Below are positions 10,417 through 18,615 of a DNA stretch of 64,000 bases, in pieces. The number at the start of each line of letters is the position of its first letter. Position 1 is the stretch's first letter. Position numbers and translations under genes: made by a program. The notes under the pieces were generated by a model. The model had not been told where the DNA came from and did no database searches. It saw nothing but the letters and a program-made list of their open reading frames with translations. Source of the DNA: Bacillus velezensis (GTDB lineage: Bacteria > Bacillota > Bacilli > Bacillales > Bacillaceae). Location of the stretch: the NCBI RefSeq assembly GCF_001461825.1, contig NZ_LLZC01000019.1, positions 124,001-188,000 of the forward strand, in the 5' to 3' direction.

Positions 10417-10779
10417 TTAGCTTAATGTTTTATTAATGGCTTCAAGCACGCGGTCCGCTTGGAACGGTTTCACGATAAAGTCTTTTGCGCCGGCTTGAAT
10501 CGCGTCAATAACCATTGACTGCTGGCCCATAGCCGAACACATGATGATTTTCGCCTGCGGATCGATTTGTTTAATTTCCTTTAAAGCTGTAATCCCGTCC
10601 ATTTCAGGCATTGTAATATCCATTGTCACAAGGTCGGGGGAATGCTCTTTGAATTTTTCGACTGCCTGCGCTCCGTCTGAAGCTTCAGCTACAACGTCAA
10701 AACCGTTCTTCACTAAAATATCTTTGATCATCATTCTCATAAATGCTGCATCGTCTACAATTAAAATTCTGTGTGCCAT
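10417..10779 (-). CDS. cheY: Chemotaxis response regulator CheY
   Basis: A single-domain response regulator that, when phosphorylated by CheA, binds the flagellar switch (FliM/FliY) and biases rotation. The 120-residue receiver fold has the acidic pair D9-D10, phospho-acceptor D54 in LVTMDITMPEMDG, the switch Ser/Thr region MCSAMGQQS and conserved Lys in DFIVKPFQ. Its place between fliY, a switch protein with CheY-P phosphatase activity, and fliO is usual in Bacillus. GAGGAGAG is upstream of the ATG. Confidence 0.98.
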   Translation of the reverse strand: MAHRILIVDDAAFMRMMIKDILVKNGFDVVAEASDGAQAVEKFKEHSPDLVTMDITMPEMDGITALKEIKQIDPQAKIIMCSAMGQQSMVIDAIQAGAKDFIVKPFQADRVLEAINKTLS

Positions 10780-10805
10780 AATCTGTTTCTCTCCTCTATG
10801 TTCGC

Positions 10806-11942
10806 TTATTTTAAATTGTTAAGGCGGTCTGCCTGACTTAAAATATCAGTGACTCTCACGCCGAAGTTTTCTTCTATGACGACGACCTCGCCTTTTGCCA
10901 CGATCCGCTGGTTGACCAGGATGTCAACAGGTTCACCAGCCAGCTTGTCAAGCTCAATAATGCTTCCCGCAGAAAGTTCAAGGATTTCTTTGACGCTTCT
11001 CTTCGTTCTGCCGAGCTCAACCGTAACGGAAAGCGGAATATCCATCAGCATATCAAGGTTATTCCTTGATCCTTGCGCCGCTTCGTTATGATCAAACGCC
11101 TGGAATTCCACCGGAGCGACTTGAACAGGAGCAGCTTTTTTGGCGGTTCCCTGTCTCTTCGGAAGCTCGGGTTTTGCCTGCGGCTCCGGCTGCATGGCAG
11201 GTTCCGGCTGCGGCGTTTCGTATGTTTCCTGTGGTTCTGATACGGTTTCTGCGGCCTCTGACTCATGCTGGTCTGCAGTCATCAGTTCTGCGATCAGATC
11301 TTTCGCAAACGTAATCGGATAAAGCTGCATGATGCTCGAATCGATTAATTCGCCGACTTTCAGACGGAATGACACTTTTACGAGCAGGTCATCCTCAGGT
11401 ATTCTGTCGGTCCCTTTTTCTTCCGTCACATCCAGAAGTTCAACCCTTGGCGGAGAAATGTCAATCTTTTTACTGAACACGGTCGACATTGACGTAGCAG
11501 CCGAGCCCATCATTTGATTCATTGCTTCCTGCACGGCGCTCAGGTGGATTTCACCGAGTGACGGATCGGCGCCCAGGCCGTCTCCGCCGATCATCAAATC
11601 CGCGATGATGGCCGCGTCGCTTTGTTCGACGACGAGCAAATTGCTGCCGTCAAAGCCTTCTGTGTAGTTCACTTCAATGGCAACATACGGATGAGGAAAT
11701 TCATCACTGATTTTGCTTTTTGAAATGACGGTCACACTCGGTGTTGTAATGTCCACTTTTTGATTTAAAAGAGTGGACAGCGCCGTAGCCGAGCTGCCGA
11801 ACGAAATATTCCCGATTTCTCCGATCGCATCGCGCTCAAGTTCAGACAAGTTCGCCTCTTGAGGCTGTTCTGTATCCTCTGATTGACTGCTTGTGCCGTT
11901 AAGAAGAGCATCGATTTCATCTTGAGATAATCTATTGTTCAT
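10806..11942 (-). CDS. fliY: Flagellar switch protein and CheY-P phosphatase FliY
   Basis: FliY is the FliN-type C-ring protein of Bacillus, fused to a CheC-like CheY-P phosphatase. The N-terminal RLSQDEIDALLNG is a CheY-binding peptide like that of FliM. A CheC-type domain follows with two active-site signatures, AIGEIGNISFGS (E42, N45) and SAVQEAMNQMMGSAA. After a proline- and glutamine-rich linker (about 220-280), the C-terminal SpoA/FliN domain has VELGRTKRSVKEILELSAGS. I chose the ATG at 11942 (378 residues): the GTG at 11951 lies inside the GAGGTG ribosome-binding site. It overlaps the fliM 3' end by 11 bases. Confidence 0.96.
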   Translation of the reverse strand: MNNRLSQDEIDALLNGTSSQSEDTEQPQEANLSELERDAIGEIGNISFGSSATALSTLLNQKVDITTPSVTVISKSKISDEFPHPYVAIEVNYTEGFDGSNLLVVEQSDAAIIADLMIGGDGLGADPSLGEIHLSAVQEAMNQMMGSAATSMSTVFSKKIDISPPRVELLDVTEEKGTDRIPEDDLLVKVSFRLKVGELIDSSIMQLYPITFAKDLIAELMTADQHESEAAETVSEPQETYETPQPEPAMQPEPQAKPELPKRQGTAKKAAPVQVAPVEFQAFDHNEAAQGSRNNLDMLMDIPLSVTVELGRTKRSVKEILELSAGSIIELDKLAGEPVDILVNQRIVAKGEVVVIEENFGVRVTDILSQADRLNNLK

Positions 11943-12930
11943 CTTGTTCACCTCTTATGTCGTGATCTAAAATTTGCACTGCCTGTCTTCGATTCACCCG
12001 GCCGGCCTGCCCTAAAAACTTCGGTTTGTTTCCGACCAATACAGTAAGAGGATCAGTCACTGATTTGTCCAGAGTTATACAGTCCCCGACTTCCAAACTT
12101 AAAAATTCTTCTATTGTCAGTTCAGAAGCGCCCAAGAGAGCCACAACGGGAATTTGAGCCGTCATGATGCGCTTTTCAAGCAACTTCGTTTCTTCGGGCT
12201 TCGCTTCATTCCGGTCTGATTGCATCCAATAATGTACGGAAAGCTTAGGGATAATCGGCTCAAGTACGACATGGGGAATACAAAGATTAATGACACCGCT
12301 GATTTCACCTATCTGCGTATTGAGAGAAATGACAACGACTGTTTCATTTGGGGAAACCATCTGTACAAACTGAGGATTCACTTCAAATTCAGTCATTTCA
12401 GGGTCAATATCAGCAATCGATTGCCACGCTTCTTTGTAGTTGCCCAGTGCATTTTCAAATAAGTTAGAAATAATATTCGTTTCAATTTCCGTAAGGCTGT
12501 CAGCTTTGTTATGAGTGATGCCGATGCCTCCCATGACGCGGTCAAGCATTGCGTATGCGATGGTGGGATTAACCTCCATCATGATTCTGCCTTCCATCGG
12601 ATGGACATCGAATAAATTTAAAATCGTCATGTTCGGTATGGAACGGATAAATTCTTCATACGGCACCTGATCAACTGAGCTGACGGATATATGAATATAC
12701 GTTCTGAGCTTGGCGGAAAAGTGTGTTGTGAGAAGCCTCGCAAAGTTATCATGTATCCGGGTTAAACTGCGTATCTGATCTTTCGAGAATCTGAGAGCCC
12801 GTTTAAAATCATATACCTTTACTTTTTTCTCTTTTACTTCCTTTTTCAGCTCTTCCGCATCCGCCTCACCCGTGGAAATGGCGGAAAGCAGTGCGTCTAT
12901 TTCATTTTGGGAGAGAACTTCTCCTGACAT
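11932..12930 (-). CDS. fliM: Flagellar motor switch protein FliM
   Basis: FliM is the C-ring subunit that binds CheY-P and connects FliG to the FliN-type ring. The N-terminal CheY-binding peptide VLSQNEIDALLSAIS is present. The middle domain has the conserved GGIGITHN loop, and the C-terminal SpoA domain has LGASELTIEEFLSLEVGD. I chose the ATG at 12930 (MSGEVLSQ, 332 residues) because GGAGGTG sits 6 bases upstream; the earlier GTG at 12939 is part of that site. It lies 33 bases after fliL. Confidence 0.98.
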   Translation of the reverse strand: MSGEVLSQNEIDALLSAISTGEADAEELKKEVKEKKVKVYDFKRALRFSKDQIRSLTRIHDNFARLLTTHFSAKLRTYIHISVSSVDQVPYEEFIRSIPNMTILNLFDVHPMEGRIMMEVNPTIAYAMLDRVMGGIGITHNKADSLTEIETNIISNLFENALGNYKEAWQSIADIDPEMTEFEVNPQFVQMVSPNETVVVISLNTQIGEISGVINLCIPHVVLEPIIPKLSVHYWMQSDRNEAKPEETKLLEKRIMTAQIPVVALLGASELTIEEFLSLEVGDCITLDKSVTDPLTVLVGNKPKFLGQAGRVNRRQAVQILDHDIRGEQDEQ

Positions 12931-12963
12931 TTTCTTCACCTCCGTATTCTGTCAAATTTGTTT

Positions 12964-13383
12964 TTATTGCAGATTAAAGGAGGTAATGTACACTTTCTGA
13001 ACTTTTCCTTCTTGGAGATAGCTGTTTACTTTCTCTTTTAATGATTGTTTAAACGCTTCTCTTCCTTTATCTCCCTCAATCTCTCCGGCGCTTGTGTCGG
13101 CTAAAATGGAAATGATGTTGTCTTTCACCTGAAAATCGCGTTTTTCAAGTTCTTCCTTCGCTTTAGCCGAGTCGGTTTCAAGCTTGATGCCGATACGGAT
13201 GATGCTGTCAGACTTTAAGTTTGTCGTGATATCGTCGACAGACACAGTGGCTGCAACGACTTCGTCAATTGTCGGCTTTTTATCTTTGCCGGAATTTCCG
13301 CTGACGACAAAATATGCTGCCGTTCCGAGGCCGGCGATGACAATTAAAATAATCAGCAAAATGATGACTAATTTTTTCTTCAT
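12964..13383 (-). CDS. fliL: Flagellar basal body-associated protein FliL
   Basis: FliL is a single-pass membrane protein next to the stator in the flagellar motor. The N terminus is [19 protein letters not shown], a membrane helix at about 5-25 with its C-terminal domain outside the membrane. The C domain carries the family ending [14 protein letters not shown]. Length is 139 residues. The ATG overlaps the swrD stop by 4 bases, suggesting translational coupling. Confidence 0.95.
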   Translation of the reverse strand: MKKKLVIILLIILIVIAGLGTAAYFVVSGNSGKDKKPTIDEVVAATVSVDDITTNLKSDSIIRIGIKLETDSAKAKEELEKRDFQVKDNIISILADTSAGEIEGDKGREAFKQSLKEKVNSYLQEGKVQKVYITSFNLQ

Positions 13384-13595
13384 TCTTCTTCCTCTATTCC
13401 CTGATCCAGTGAAAATATTTGTATGCTATGGTAAAACGATATGACTTTTTTGAGAACTGCTTCTTCCGGTTCTTTCACTACGAACTTTTTGCCGTTGGAC
13501 AGTGTAATCGTCGTGTCGGGGAAGCACTCAATCTGTTCGATAAACAGCGCGTTCAGCGTAAAAGGCTGGCCGTTTAAACGGGTGACTTGAATCAT
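13380..13595 (-). CDS. swrD: Flagellar torque/swarming protein SwrD (FlbD family)
   Basis: A 71-residue FlbD-family protein, named SwrD in B. subtilis, where it raises flagellar power for swarming (established knowledge). It reads [20 protein letters not shown], then [20 protein letters not shown], the family's conserved core, with a short acidic tail. No membrane segment is seen. The ATG at 13595 has only a weak GGA 5 bases upstream. The strong GGAGGAGAGG lies about 22-31 bases before it, and most of it is inside a 10-bp hairpin at 13603-13627. It sits between flgE and fliL. Confidence 0.93.
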   Translation of the reverse strand: MIQVTRLNGQPFTLNALFIEQIECFPDTTITLSNGKKFVVKEPEEAVLKKVISFYHSIQIFSLDQGIEEEE

Positions 13596-13602
13596 GCAAT
13601 CC

Positions 13603-13627
13603 GGAGAAGCGGCCTAACCGCCTCTCC
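13603..13627 (-). promoter_or_regulatory. RNA hairpin between flgE and swrD
   Basis: The transcript can fold GGAGAGGCGG with CCGCUUCUCC around a UUAGG loop: 10 pairs, one of them G-U. It begins 7 bases after the flgE stop and ends 7 bases before the swrD start codon, and it takes in most of the only strong Shine-Dalgarno in the gap. No run of U follows, so it is not an ordinary terminator. It may stabilise the upstream mRNA end or limit swrD translation; this is inference. Confidence 0.6.
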
Positions 13628-13634
13628 TCCCTCC

Positions 13635-14411
13635 TTACCGTTTCAGATTAACCAGCTCCTGAAGGATTTCATCTGAAGTCGTAATGATTTTTGAGTTTGA
13701 TTGGAAACCCCGCTGAGCAACGATCATTTCGGTAAATTCATCTGTCAGATCTACGTTTGACATTTCAAGATAGCCTGCCAAAAGCTTACCCGTTCCGTTT
13801 TCGCCCGGAGTGGTGACTGCGCTCGCAGCTCCTGAACTTAATGATTCTCTGTAAAGGTTGCCTCCGATTTTTTCCAGACCGGCGCTGTTAGGGAACGTGA
13901 CCAGACCGATTTGTCCGGCATCATGAACCTCATCCCCTGCATCAGTGTATGTAACGGTTCCGTCTGCACCGATGCTGTAATCTTTCGCATCAGTCGGAAT
14001 ATTGATTTTGCCGCCGCCGATTTTTTCAAGGTAGTACCCATCAGTCGTAACAAGGTTCCCTTGATTGTCCTTTCCGAAATTCCCCGCACGTGTGTAAACA
14101 ATTCCCGCACCTGTATTAATCTGAAAGTAGCCGTCTCCGTCAATGGCTAGGTCGGTTTTATTCTGTGTAGCCTGCGGGGCGCCGGTTGAATGAACGACAT
14201 CAATGGAAGAAGTCGCGGCACCCAAGCCGATTTGTTTTGAATTGGTCACGTTTGAACCGCCGGCGACTGTCTGGCTGATCATATCTTTAAATGTAACGCG
14301 GCTTTTCTTAAATCCCACTGTGTTGACGTTGGCGATGTTATTGCCGATTACATCTAGTTTTGTCTGAAAGTTTTTCATGCCGCTGATACCGGAATATAAT
14401 GAACGTAACAT
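13635..14411 (-). CDS. flgE: Flagellar hook protein FlgE (formerly annotated FlgG in Bacillus)
   Basis: The hook subunit, by analogy with B. subtilis, where the gene between flgD and swrD encodes the hook filament. The N-terminal rod/hook signature is MLRSLYSGISGMKNFQTKLD and the C-terminal coiled region ends DEFTEMIVAQRGFQSNSKI then TTSDEILQELVNLKR. The middle region, rich in Gly, Thr and Asp, forms the surface domain and is the variable part. At 258 residues it is short beside enterobacterial FlgE (about 400), which explains the old FlgG label. ATG follows GGGGG. Confidence 0.93.
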   Translation of the reverse strand: MLRSLYSGISGMKNFQTKLDVIGNNIANVNTVGFKKSRVTFKDMISQTVAGGSNVTNSKQIGLGAATSSIDVVHSTGAPQATQNKTDLAIDGDGYFQINTGAGIVYTRAGNFGKDNQGNLVTTDGYYLEKIGGGKINIPTDAKDYSIGADGTVTYTDAGDEVHDAGQIGLVTFPNSAGLEKIGGNLYRESLSSGAASAVTTPGENGTGKLLAGYLEMSNVDLTDEFTEMIVAQRGFQSNSKIITTSDEILQELVNLKR

Positions 14412-14435
14412 GTTAAATTCCCCCTGGGTTTCTTT

Positions 14436-14876
14436 TTATTTAGATGTTTCGCTGACGGCCGTGACATTCCACGGACTGACCTCTTTGCCATTTTCAAGCA
14501 CGAGCACGTAATTGCCGTTTGAATGCTTGACTGAATTGACCGGGCTTGTCTGATCCTTCCCGTCGCTGTCGCTGAATGTAACATTTTTGCCGATCCAGTT
14601 CACATACATCGTAAACGGATCTTGATTTTCTACAAATTTAGTCATCGTCGTATTCATATTCATCATTTGCTCCAATGAAGAAAATGTCGCCATCTGGCTG
14701 ATGAATTCTTTGTCATCAACCGGATTGAGCGGGTCCTGGTTTTGAACCTGTGTCATTAAGATCTTCAGAAATTCGTCTTTCCCTAAATTCGTGCTGCTGT
14801 TTACTGCGGAGGTGCTCTTCGCGCTTGAAGTGGTTGAAGCGCCCGCCGCGGCATAATCCGAGTTTACTGATGTCAA
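14436..14876 (-). CDS. flgD: Flagellar hook capping / assembly protein FlgD
   Basis: FlgD forms the cap under which hook subunits polymerise. The conserved N-terminal region reads LGKDEFLKILMTQVQNQDP then LNPVDDKEFISQMATFSSLE, diagnostic of the family, followed by NMNTTMTKFV. The C-terminal part (about 85-146) is a short beta-rich segment. At 146 residues it is a short FlgD, as in B. subtilis. It directly follows fliK with no gap (fliK ends at 14877) and precedes flgE. Confidence 0.95.
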   Translation of the reverse strand: MTSVNSDYAAAGASTTSSAKSTSAVNSSTNLGKDEFLKILMTQVQNQDPLNPVDDKEFISQMATFSSLEQMMNMNTTMTKFVENQDPFTMYVNWIGKNVTFSDSDGKDQTSPVNSVKHSNGNYVLVLENGKEVSPWNVTAVSETSK

Positions 14877-16217
14877 CTATTCTTCCTCCATTTCATTGAG
14901 AGAAAGCTCCTCCAGCATATCTCCGAAATCGCCTGACTGCTGCTGGTTTTTCTGCTCTCTCTGTCCCTGATGCTGCTGTTTATTGTGATCGGCCGTCTGT
15001 CCGTAAACAGGCTGCTGATCCCCGCTTTGAAGCGGGACTGTAAAACGGTCGACCTGGACCGACATATTCGGAAGCGACTGTTTCAGCTGAGGAAGATGCT
15101 GTTCCAGCAGCTCTTTCGCGGACTGGCTGGATGCGATTATTTTGCTTTGAAACATCCCGTTTTCGTTTGTCACCTTAATTGTGACAAATCCGAGGTTCTC
15201 GGGATTAAGACGAATCGTAAAGCTTCCGGTTGTTTTCCCGAAAGGCGTGTATTTCATCTGTTTCCAGCCGCTGATGACCTGATCCGTTAACGGTTTATTT
15301 TCTGCCGGCTGCTGTTCAGCTCCTGCGGACGTTTGCTGAATGCCGGCAAGGCTTCTCGTTCCCGAAAACAGTATATGTGCAGACAATTTGCTGTCAGGTG
15401 CCTTTGCGTGAGAAACCGTGCCGTTTTGCTGTTCTGTTTTCCCGGCTGACTCTTGGGATGATTCAGATGATTGAGATAACACAAAAGCTTTCAGCTCAGT
15501 TTCAGCCATATCCCAATCCTTTGTCCCCTTTTGAGAAAGGCCCGCAAGCTGCTCCGTGACGCTTTGAAAGCTCTTCAGCTCAGCGGCTGTCATGGAGTAA
15601 AGTTTAGATGCAGATTCGTTTTTCGGAAAAAATGTCTGCCGCAGGTCTTGAATCACGCGGTCCGGGACACCTTGTTTTTTCAATGCCTCTAATAAACGGG
15701 CGCCTTCCTGGTAAACCGCCTTTGCCTGCGCGCTGTCAGGCAGTTCCTGCTGAGATGTGAAGAGCTGGGATACGGCTTCTTGAATGAACAGCAGCCCCTT
15801 CTCAAGCGCATCCTTGACGGAATCCCCGTCTTTTGCGGAAGAATCCGGCTCATCCGTTTCAGGCTTCCCCCCATGCTGTTTTCCCGCTAACATGTCTTCA
15901 ACAGATTCGGCAAGCTGTTTCAATAAAGGAAGAGCTGTTTCAGCCGTCTGCTTTCCTTCAAGAGCTTTTACCGCCTCAAGCAGCTGTTTCAGCTGCAATT
16001 CTTTATCTTCCGGGCCGGCTTTCAGCCAATCACCGATTTTCGATAGGGCATCATTCAGCTCTGCGTCACTTGTTTTTGTTTCATCTCCGGGCTGCCGGGG
16101 AGAAGTGACTTCCGACAGGAGCCAGTTCTGAAATAGACCTAAGCTGTTTACATTCATCTTCACATTGCTGTTTTGCGCAGTCTGCGTACGATTACCCGTT
16201 AATTCAAGCAGCTTCAA
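14877..16217 (-). CDS. fliK: Flagellar hook-length control protein FliK
   Basis: FliK is secreted during hook growth and, through its C-terminal domain, makes FlhB switch export specificity. Residues 1-300 are low in conserved motifs and rich in Gln, Ser, Lys and Glu. The Flg_hook domain (about 325-405) has FTIRLNPENLGFVTIKVTNE, then LLEQHLPQLKQSLPNMSVQV. A Gln-rich tail (QQHQGQREQKNQQQS) ends the protein. Length is 446 against about 487 that I recall for B. subtilis, so the linker varies. It lies 6 bases after ylxF and abuts flgD. YlqG in this window has a similar C domain. Confidence 0.95.
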   Translation of the reverse strand: MKLLELTGNRTQTAQNSNVKMNVNSLGLFQNWLLSEVTSPRQPGDETKTSDAELNDALSKIGDWLKAGPEDKELQLKQLLEAVKALEGKQTAETALPLLKQLAESVEDMLAGKQHGGKPETDEPDSSAKDGDSVKDALEKGLLFIQEAVSQLFTSQQELPDSAQAKAVYQEGARLLEALKKQGVPDRVIQDLRQTFFPKNESASKLYSMTAAELKSFQSVTEQLAGLSQKGTKDWDMAETELKAFVLSQSSESSQESAGKTEQQNGTVSHAKAPDSKLSAHILFSGTRSLAGIQQTSAGAEQQPAENKPLTDQVISGWKQMKYTPFGKTTGSFTIRLNPENLGFVTIKVTNENGMFQSKIIASSQSAKELLEQHLPQLKQSLPNMSVQVDRFTVPLQSGDQQPVYGQTADHNKQQHQGQREQKNQQQSGDFGDMLEELSLNEMEEE

Positions 16218-16223
16218 CTTACA

Positions 16224-16838
16224 TCACTCCTTATTTCCGTCAGCGGATAGTTTTTCTGTATATTTAGCCGCTTGTTCAGGAGTCATTTTCGTCAAGATTT
16301 CAGCAAGCTGCTTTTTACTTAATCCGTTTAAAATATCGAGGGCTTCTTTTTCTTTCAGCTTTACGATAATGCTTGCCGCTTTACCGCTGTCCATACTTTT
16401 ATAGATGTTGATCATTTTATCTTTTCCGGCTGAATCCGAAGCGTCTTTTTTCGTTTCATCCGTCTTCGTTTTCTGCTGCTGTTCAGCTTCCTGTTTCAGT
16501 GAACGGATTTTCTGATTCAGATTATCGATTTCGGACTTGCTTGTGTCTAAATCTTTATTCAAAATGTTAATTTCACTTTTTTGTTCCTTTATGGTCTTTT
16601 CAAGAGAAGCCGTTCTGTCTTCCTTCTGCTTTTCCGCCGCGCTTTTCATTTCTTTCGTTTCGGGAACCAATTCTTTTAAAACAGGCGTTTTAGCGGCTGT
16701 TTCCTGAATCGGCTTCATCACATCAACGCCGGCAGCCCAAAGGATGATGCTTGCGACGATGATCAGAAAAATCAGCGGGATCATGATAAAAAGCAGGATT
16801 GAACCGAACTTTCCAGATCTCTTTTCTTTATCGGCCAT
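16224..16838 (-). CDS. ylxF: MotE-like flagellar-operon protein YlxF
   Basis: A membrane-anchored protein of the fla/che operon. A membrane helix at about 14-36 (LLFIMIPLIFLIIVASIILW) follows a short basic N terminus. A long coiled coil (about 70-125, e.g. EQKSEINILNKDLDTSKSEI) follows, then a C-terminal domain like the MgtE N domain, DSGKAASIIVKLKEKEALDI and MTPEQAAKYTEKLS. MotE-type proteins elsewhere act in motor function or hook/stator biogenesis; the role in Bacillus is not settled, so function here is inferred. It lies between fliJ and fliK. Confidence 0.88.
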   Translation of the reverse strand: MADKEKRSGKFGSILLFIMIPLIFLIIVASIILWAAGVDVMKPIQETAAKTPVLKELVPETKEMKSAAEKQKEDRTASLEKTIKEQKSEINILNKDLDTSKSEIDNLNQKIRSLKQEAEQQQKTKTDETKKDASDSAGKDKMINIYKSMDSGKAASIIVKLKEKEALDILNGLSKKQLAEILTKMTPEQAAKYTEKLSADGNKE

Positions 16839-16849
16839 TTCATTCGCTC

Positions 16850-17293
16850 CTAATGCCCCTGAATCATAAACTGCTTGATTGAAATGTCGTCCATTTCCCT
16901 CATCTCTGCAGCTTTGTCTTCAAGTGCGAACATATTAAATTGTTTTTCCCGCATTTTTTCAAATTTCTTTACTTCAATGTTTTTTTCGGTGAGCTGTTCC
17001 TGCTTCTCATTCATTTCATTTCGTTTCATGATGACAAGCTTTTGATAATGATAGATGGTGTTCTCAAGATTGGAAACGAATTGCTGATAATGTCTCATTT
17101 CCTGAACGCTCATCCCGCATTTCAGCTTTGATTCTTTGTCTTTTTCGAGCAATTCTTTTTTGCTCATATTTTCATATAGTTTTTCAGCCACTGTCTCAAA
17201 TTCAGAAACCGATTGTCTGTATTCAGTCAATGTTTGGTCTTTTTCATTTTCTTTTAATTCCAGCAGCTTTTGAAATCTGAATTGGTATGCCAC
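16850..17293 (-). CDS. fliJ: Flagellar export chaperone/stalk protein FliJ
   Basis: FliJ is the central stalk of the FliI ATPase ring, resembling the gamma subunit of F1, and shuttles export chaperones. The 147 residues are almost entirely coiled coil, starting MAYQFRFQKLLELKENEKDQ, the family N-terminal signature, with heptad patterns across ETVAEKLYENMSKKELLEKD and EKNIEVKKFEKMREKQF. It sits 5 bases after fliI and 11 bases before ylxF, as expected for the fliHIJ export module. Confidence 0.96.
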   Translation of the reverse strand: MAYQFRFQKLLELKENEKDQTLTEYRQSVSEFETVAEKLYENMSKKELLEKDKESKLKCGMSVQEMRHYQQFVSNLENTIYHYQKLVIMKRNEMNEKQEQLTEKNIEVKKFEKMREKQFNMFALEDKAAEMREMDDISIKQFMIQGH

Positions 17294-17298
17294 GATGT

Positions 17299-18615
17299 TT
17301 ATTCCTCTTTTCCTGTCAGACTCGTCAATGCCGCAATGCTGTCTTCCAATTGAGCAGGTTCTTCCGTTCCTTGTTTTAAAAATTGAATAAGCTGCGGATA
17401 AAACTGAATCGCTTCATCAATTTCTCTTGATGACCCTCTTTTGTAAGCTCCGATATTAATGAGATCTTCAGAGTTTTGATAAGTTGACAGAAGATCGCGG
17501 AATTTGTTGGCCGCCTCTATATGCGATGTGTCTGAAATATTAGACATGACCCTGCTGATGCTTTTCAGGATATTCACGGCCGGGAACTGCCCTTTGTTGG
17601 CAAGCGCCCGATCGAGAACGATATGCCCGTCTAATATTCCGCGCACCGTATCGGCAATCGGTTCGTTCATATCATCTCCGTCAACGAGAACCGTATAAAA
17701 AGCGGTTATCGTTCCTTGTTCATTCGCGCCCGTTCTTTCCAACAAACGGGGCAAAATAGCGAACACAGAAGGTGTATATCCTTTTGTTGTCGGCGGTTCC
17801 CCCGCTGCCAGGCCGATTTCCCGCTGAGCCATCGCGACCCTCGTGACGGAGTCCATCATGAACATCACATTCCGGCCTTTATCGCGGAAGTACTCTGCAA
17901 TGGCGGTGGCCGTATATGCCGCTTTCAAACGCATTAAGGCAGGCTGATCAGAGGTCGCGACTACGACGATCGAGCGTTTCAGGCCTTCTTCACCTAAATC
18001 CTTCTCGATGAATTCACGCACCTCGCGCCCCCGTTCACCGACGAGTGCGATAATGTTTAAATCAGCTTCAGTCTGCTTCGCGATCATTCCCATCAGGGTG
18101 CTTTTTCCGACTCCGCTTCCGGCAAAAATCCCGATTCTCTGCCCTTTTCCTACCGTCAGCAGACTGTCAATCGATCTGACGCCGACACCCATCTTTTCCC
18201 GTATCGGCGGGCGTTTCATCGGGTTTGGCGGCGGCTGTTCCGTCGAAACGGGGGACAAACCTTTCGGAAGCGCCCGGCCGTCAAGAGGTTCGCCGAACGC
18301 GTCGACAACTTGTCCGATTAAACCCGCGCCTACTTTGATGCGGAGCGACTCCCCAGTGGCCTCCACAATGCTGCCCGGCGCGATGCTGGCCGCTTCCAGA
18401 TAAGGCATTAACAGAATGTTTTCATCCTGGAAGCCTACAACCTCAGCTTTAATCGCTTTTTTCGCATGGCCTTTCGGATAAATGAGACAAACATCTCCGA
18501 TTGAGCTTTCGGGCCCTTTTGATTCAATCATCAGCCCGATGACCCGTTTAACCTTGCCGTAGCGTTTGTACGGATCCGCTGTTTCAATTGAGTCTATTAA
18601 ATGCTGTGTCTTCAT
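17299..18615 (-). CDS. fliI: Flagellar export ATPase FliI
   Basis: The ATPase of the flagellar type III secretion system, related to F1 beta; it unfolds or releases substrates at the export gate. The P loop is GIFAGSGVGKSTLMGM (about residue 160-175). The Walker B region with the family signature reads MMDSVTRVAMAQREIGLAAG followed by EPPTTKGYTPSVFAILPRLL. VGERGREVREF carries the catalytic glutamate region. Length 438 is typical. Its start overlaps the fliH stop by 4 bases. Confidence 0.98.
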   Translation of the reverse strand: MKTQHLIDSIETADPYKRYGKVKRVIGLMIESKGPESSIGDVCLIYPKGHAKKAIKAEVVGFQDENILLMPYLEAASIAPGSIVEATGESLRIKVGAGLIGQVVDAFGEPLDGRALPKGLSPVSTEQPPPNPMKRPPIREKMGVGVRSIDSLLTVGKGQRIGIFAGSGVGKSTLMGMIAKQTEADLNIIALVGERGREVREFIEKDLGEEGLKRSIVVVATSDQPALMRLKAAYTATAIAEYFRDKGRNVMFMMDSVTRVAMAQREIGLAAGEPPTTKGYTPSVFAILPRLLERTGANEQGTITAFYTVLVDGDDMNEPIADTVRGILDGHIVLDRALANKGQFPAVNILKSISRVMSNISDTSHIEAANKFRDLLSTYQNSEDLINIGAYKRGSSREIDEAIQFYPQLIQFLKQGTEEPAQLEDSIAALTSLTGKEE

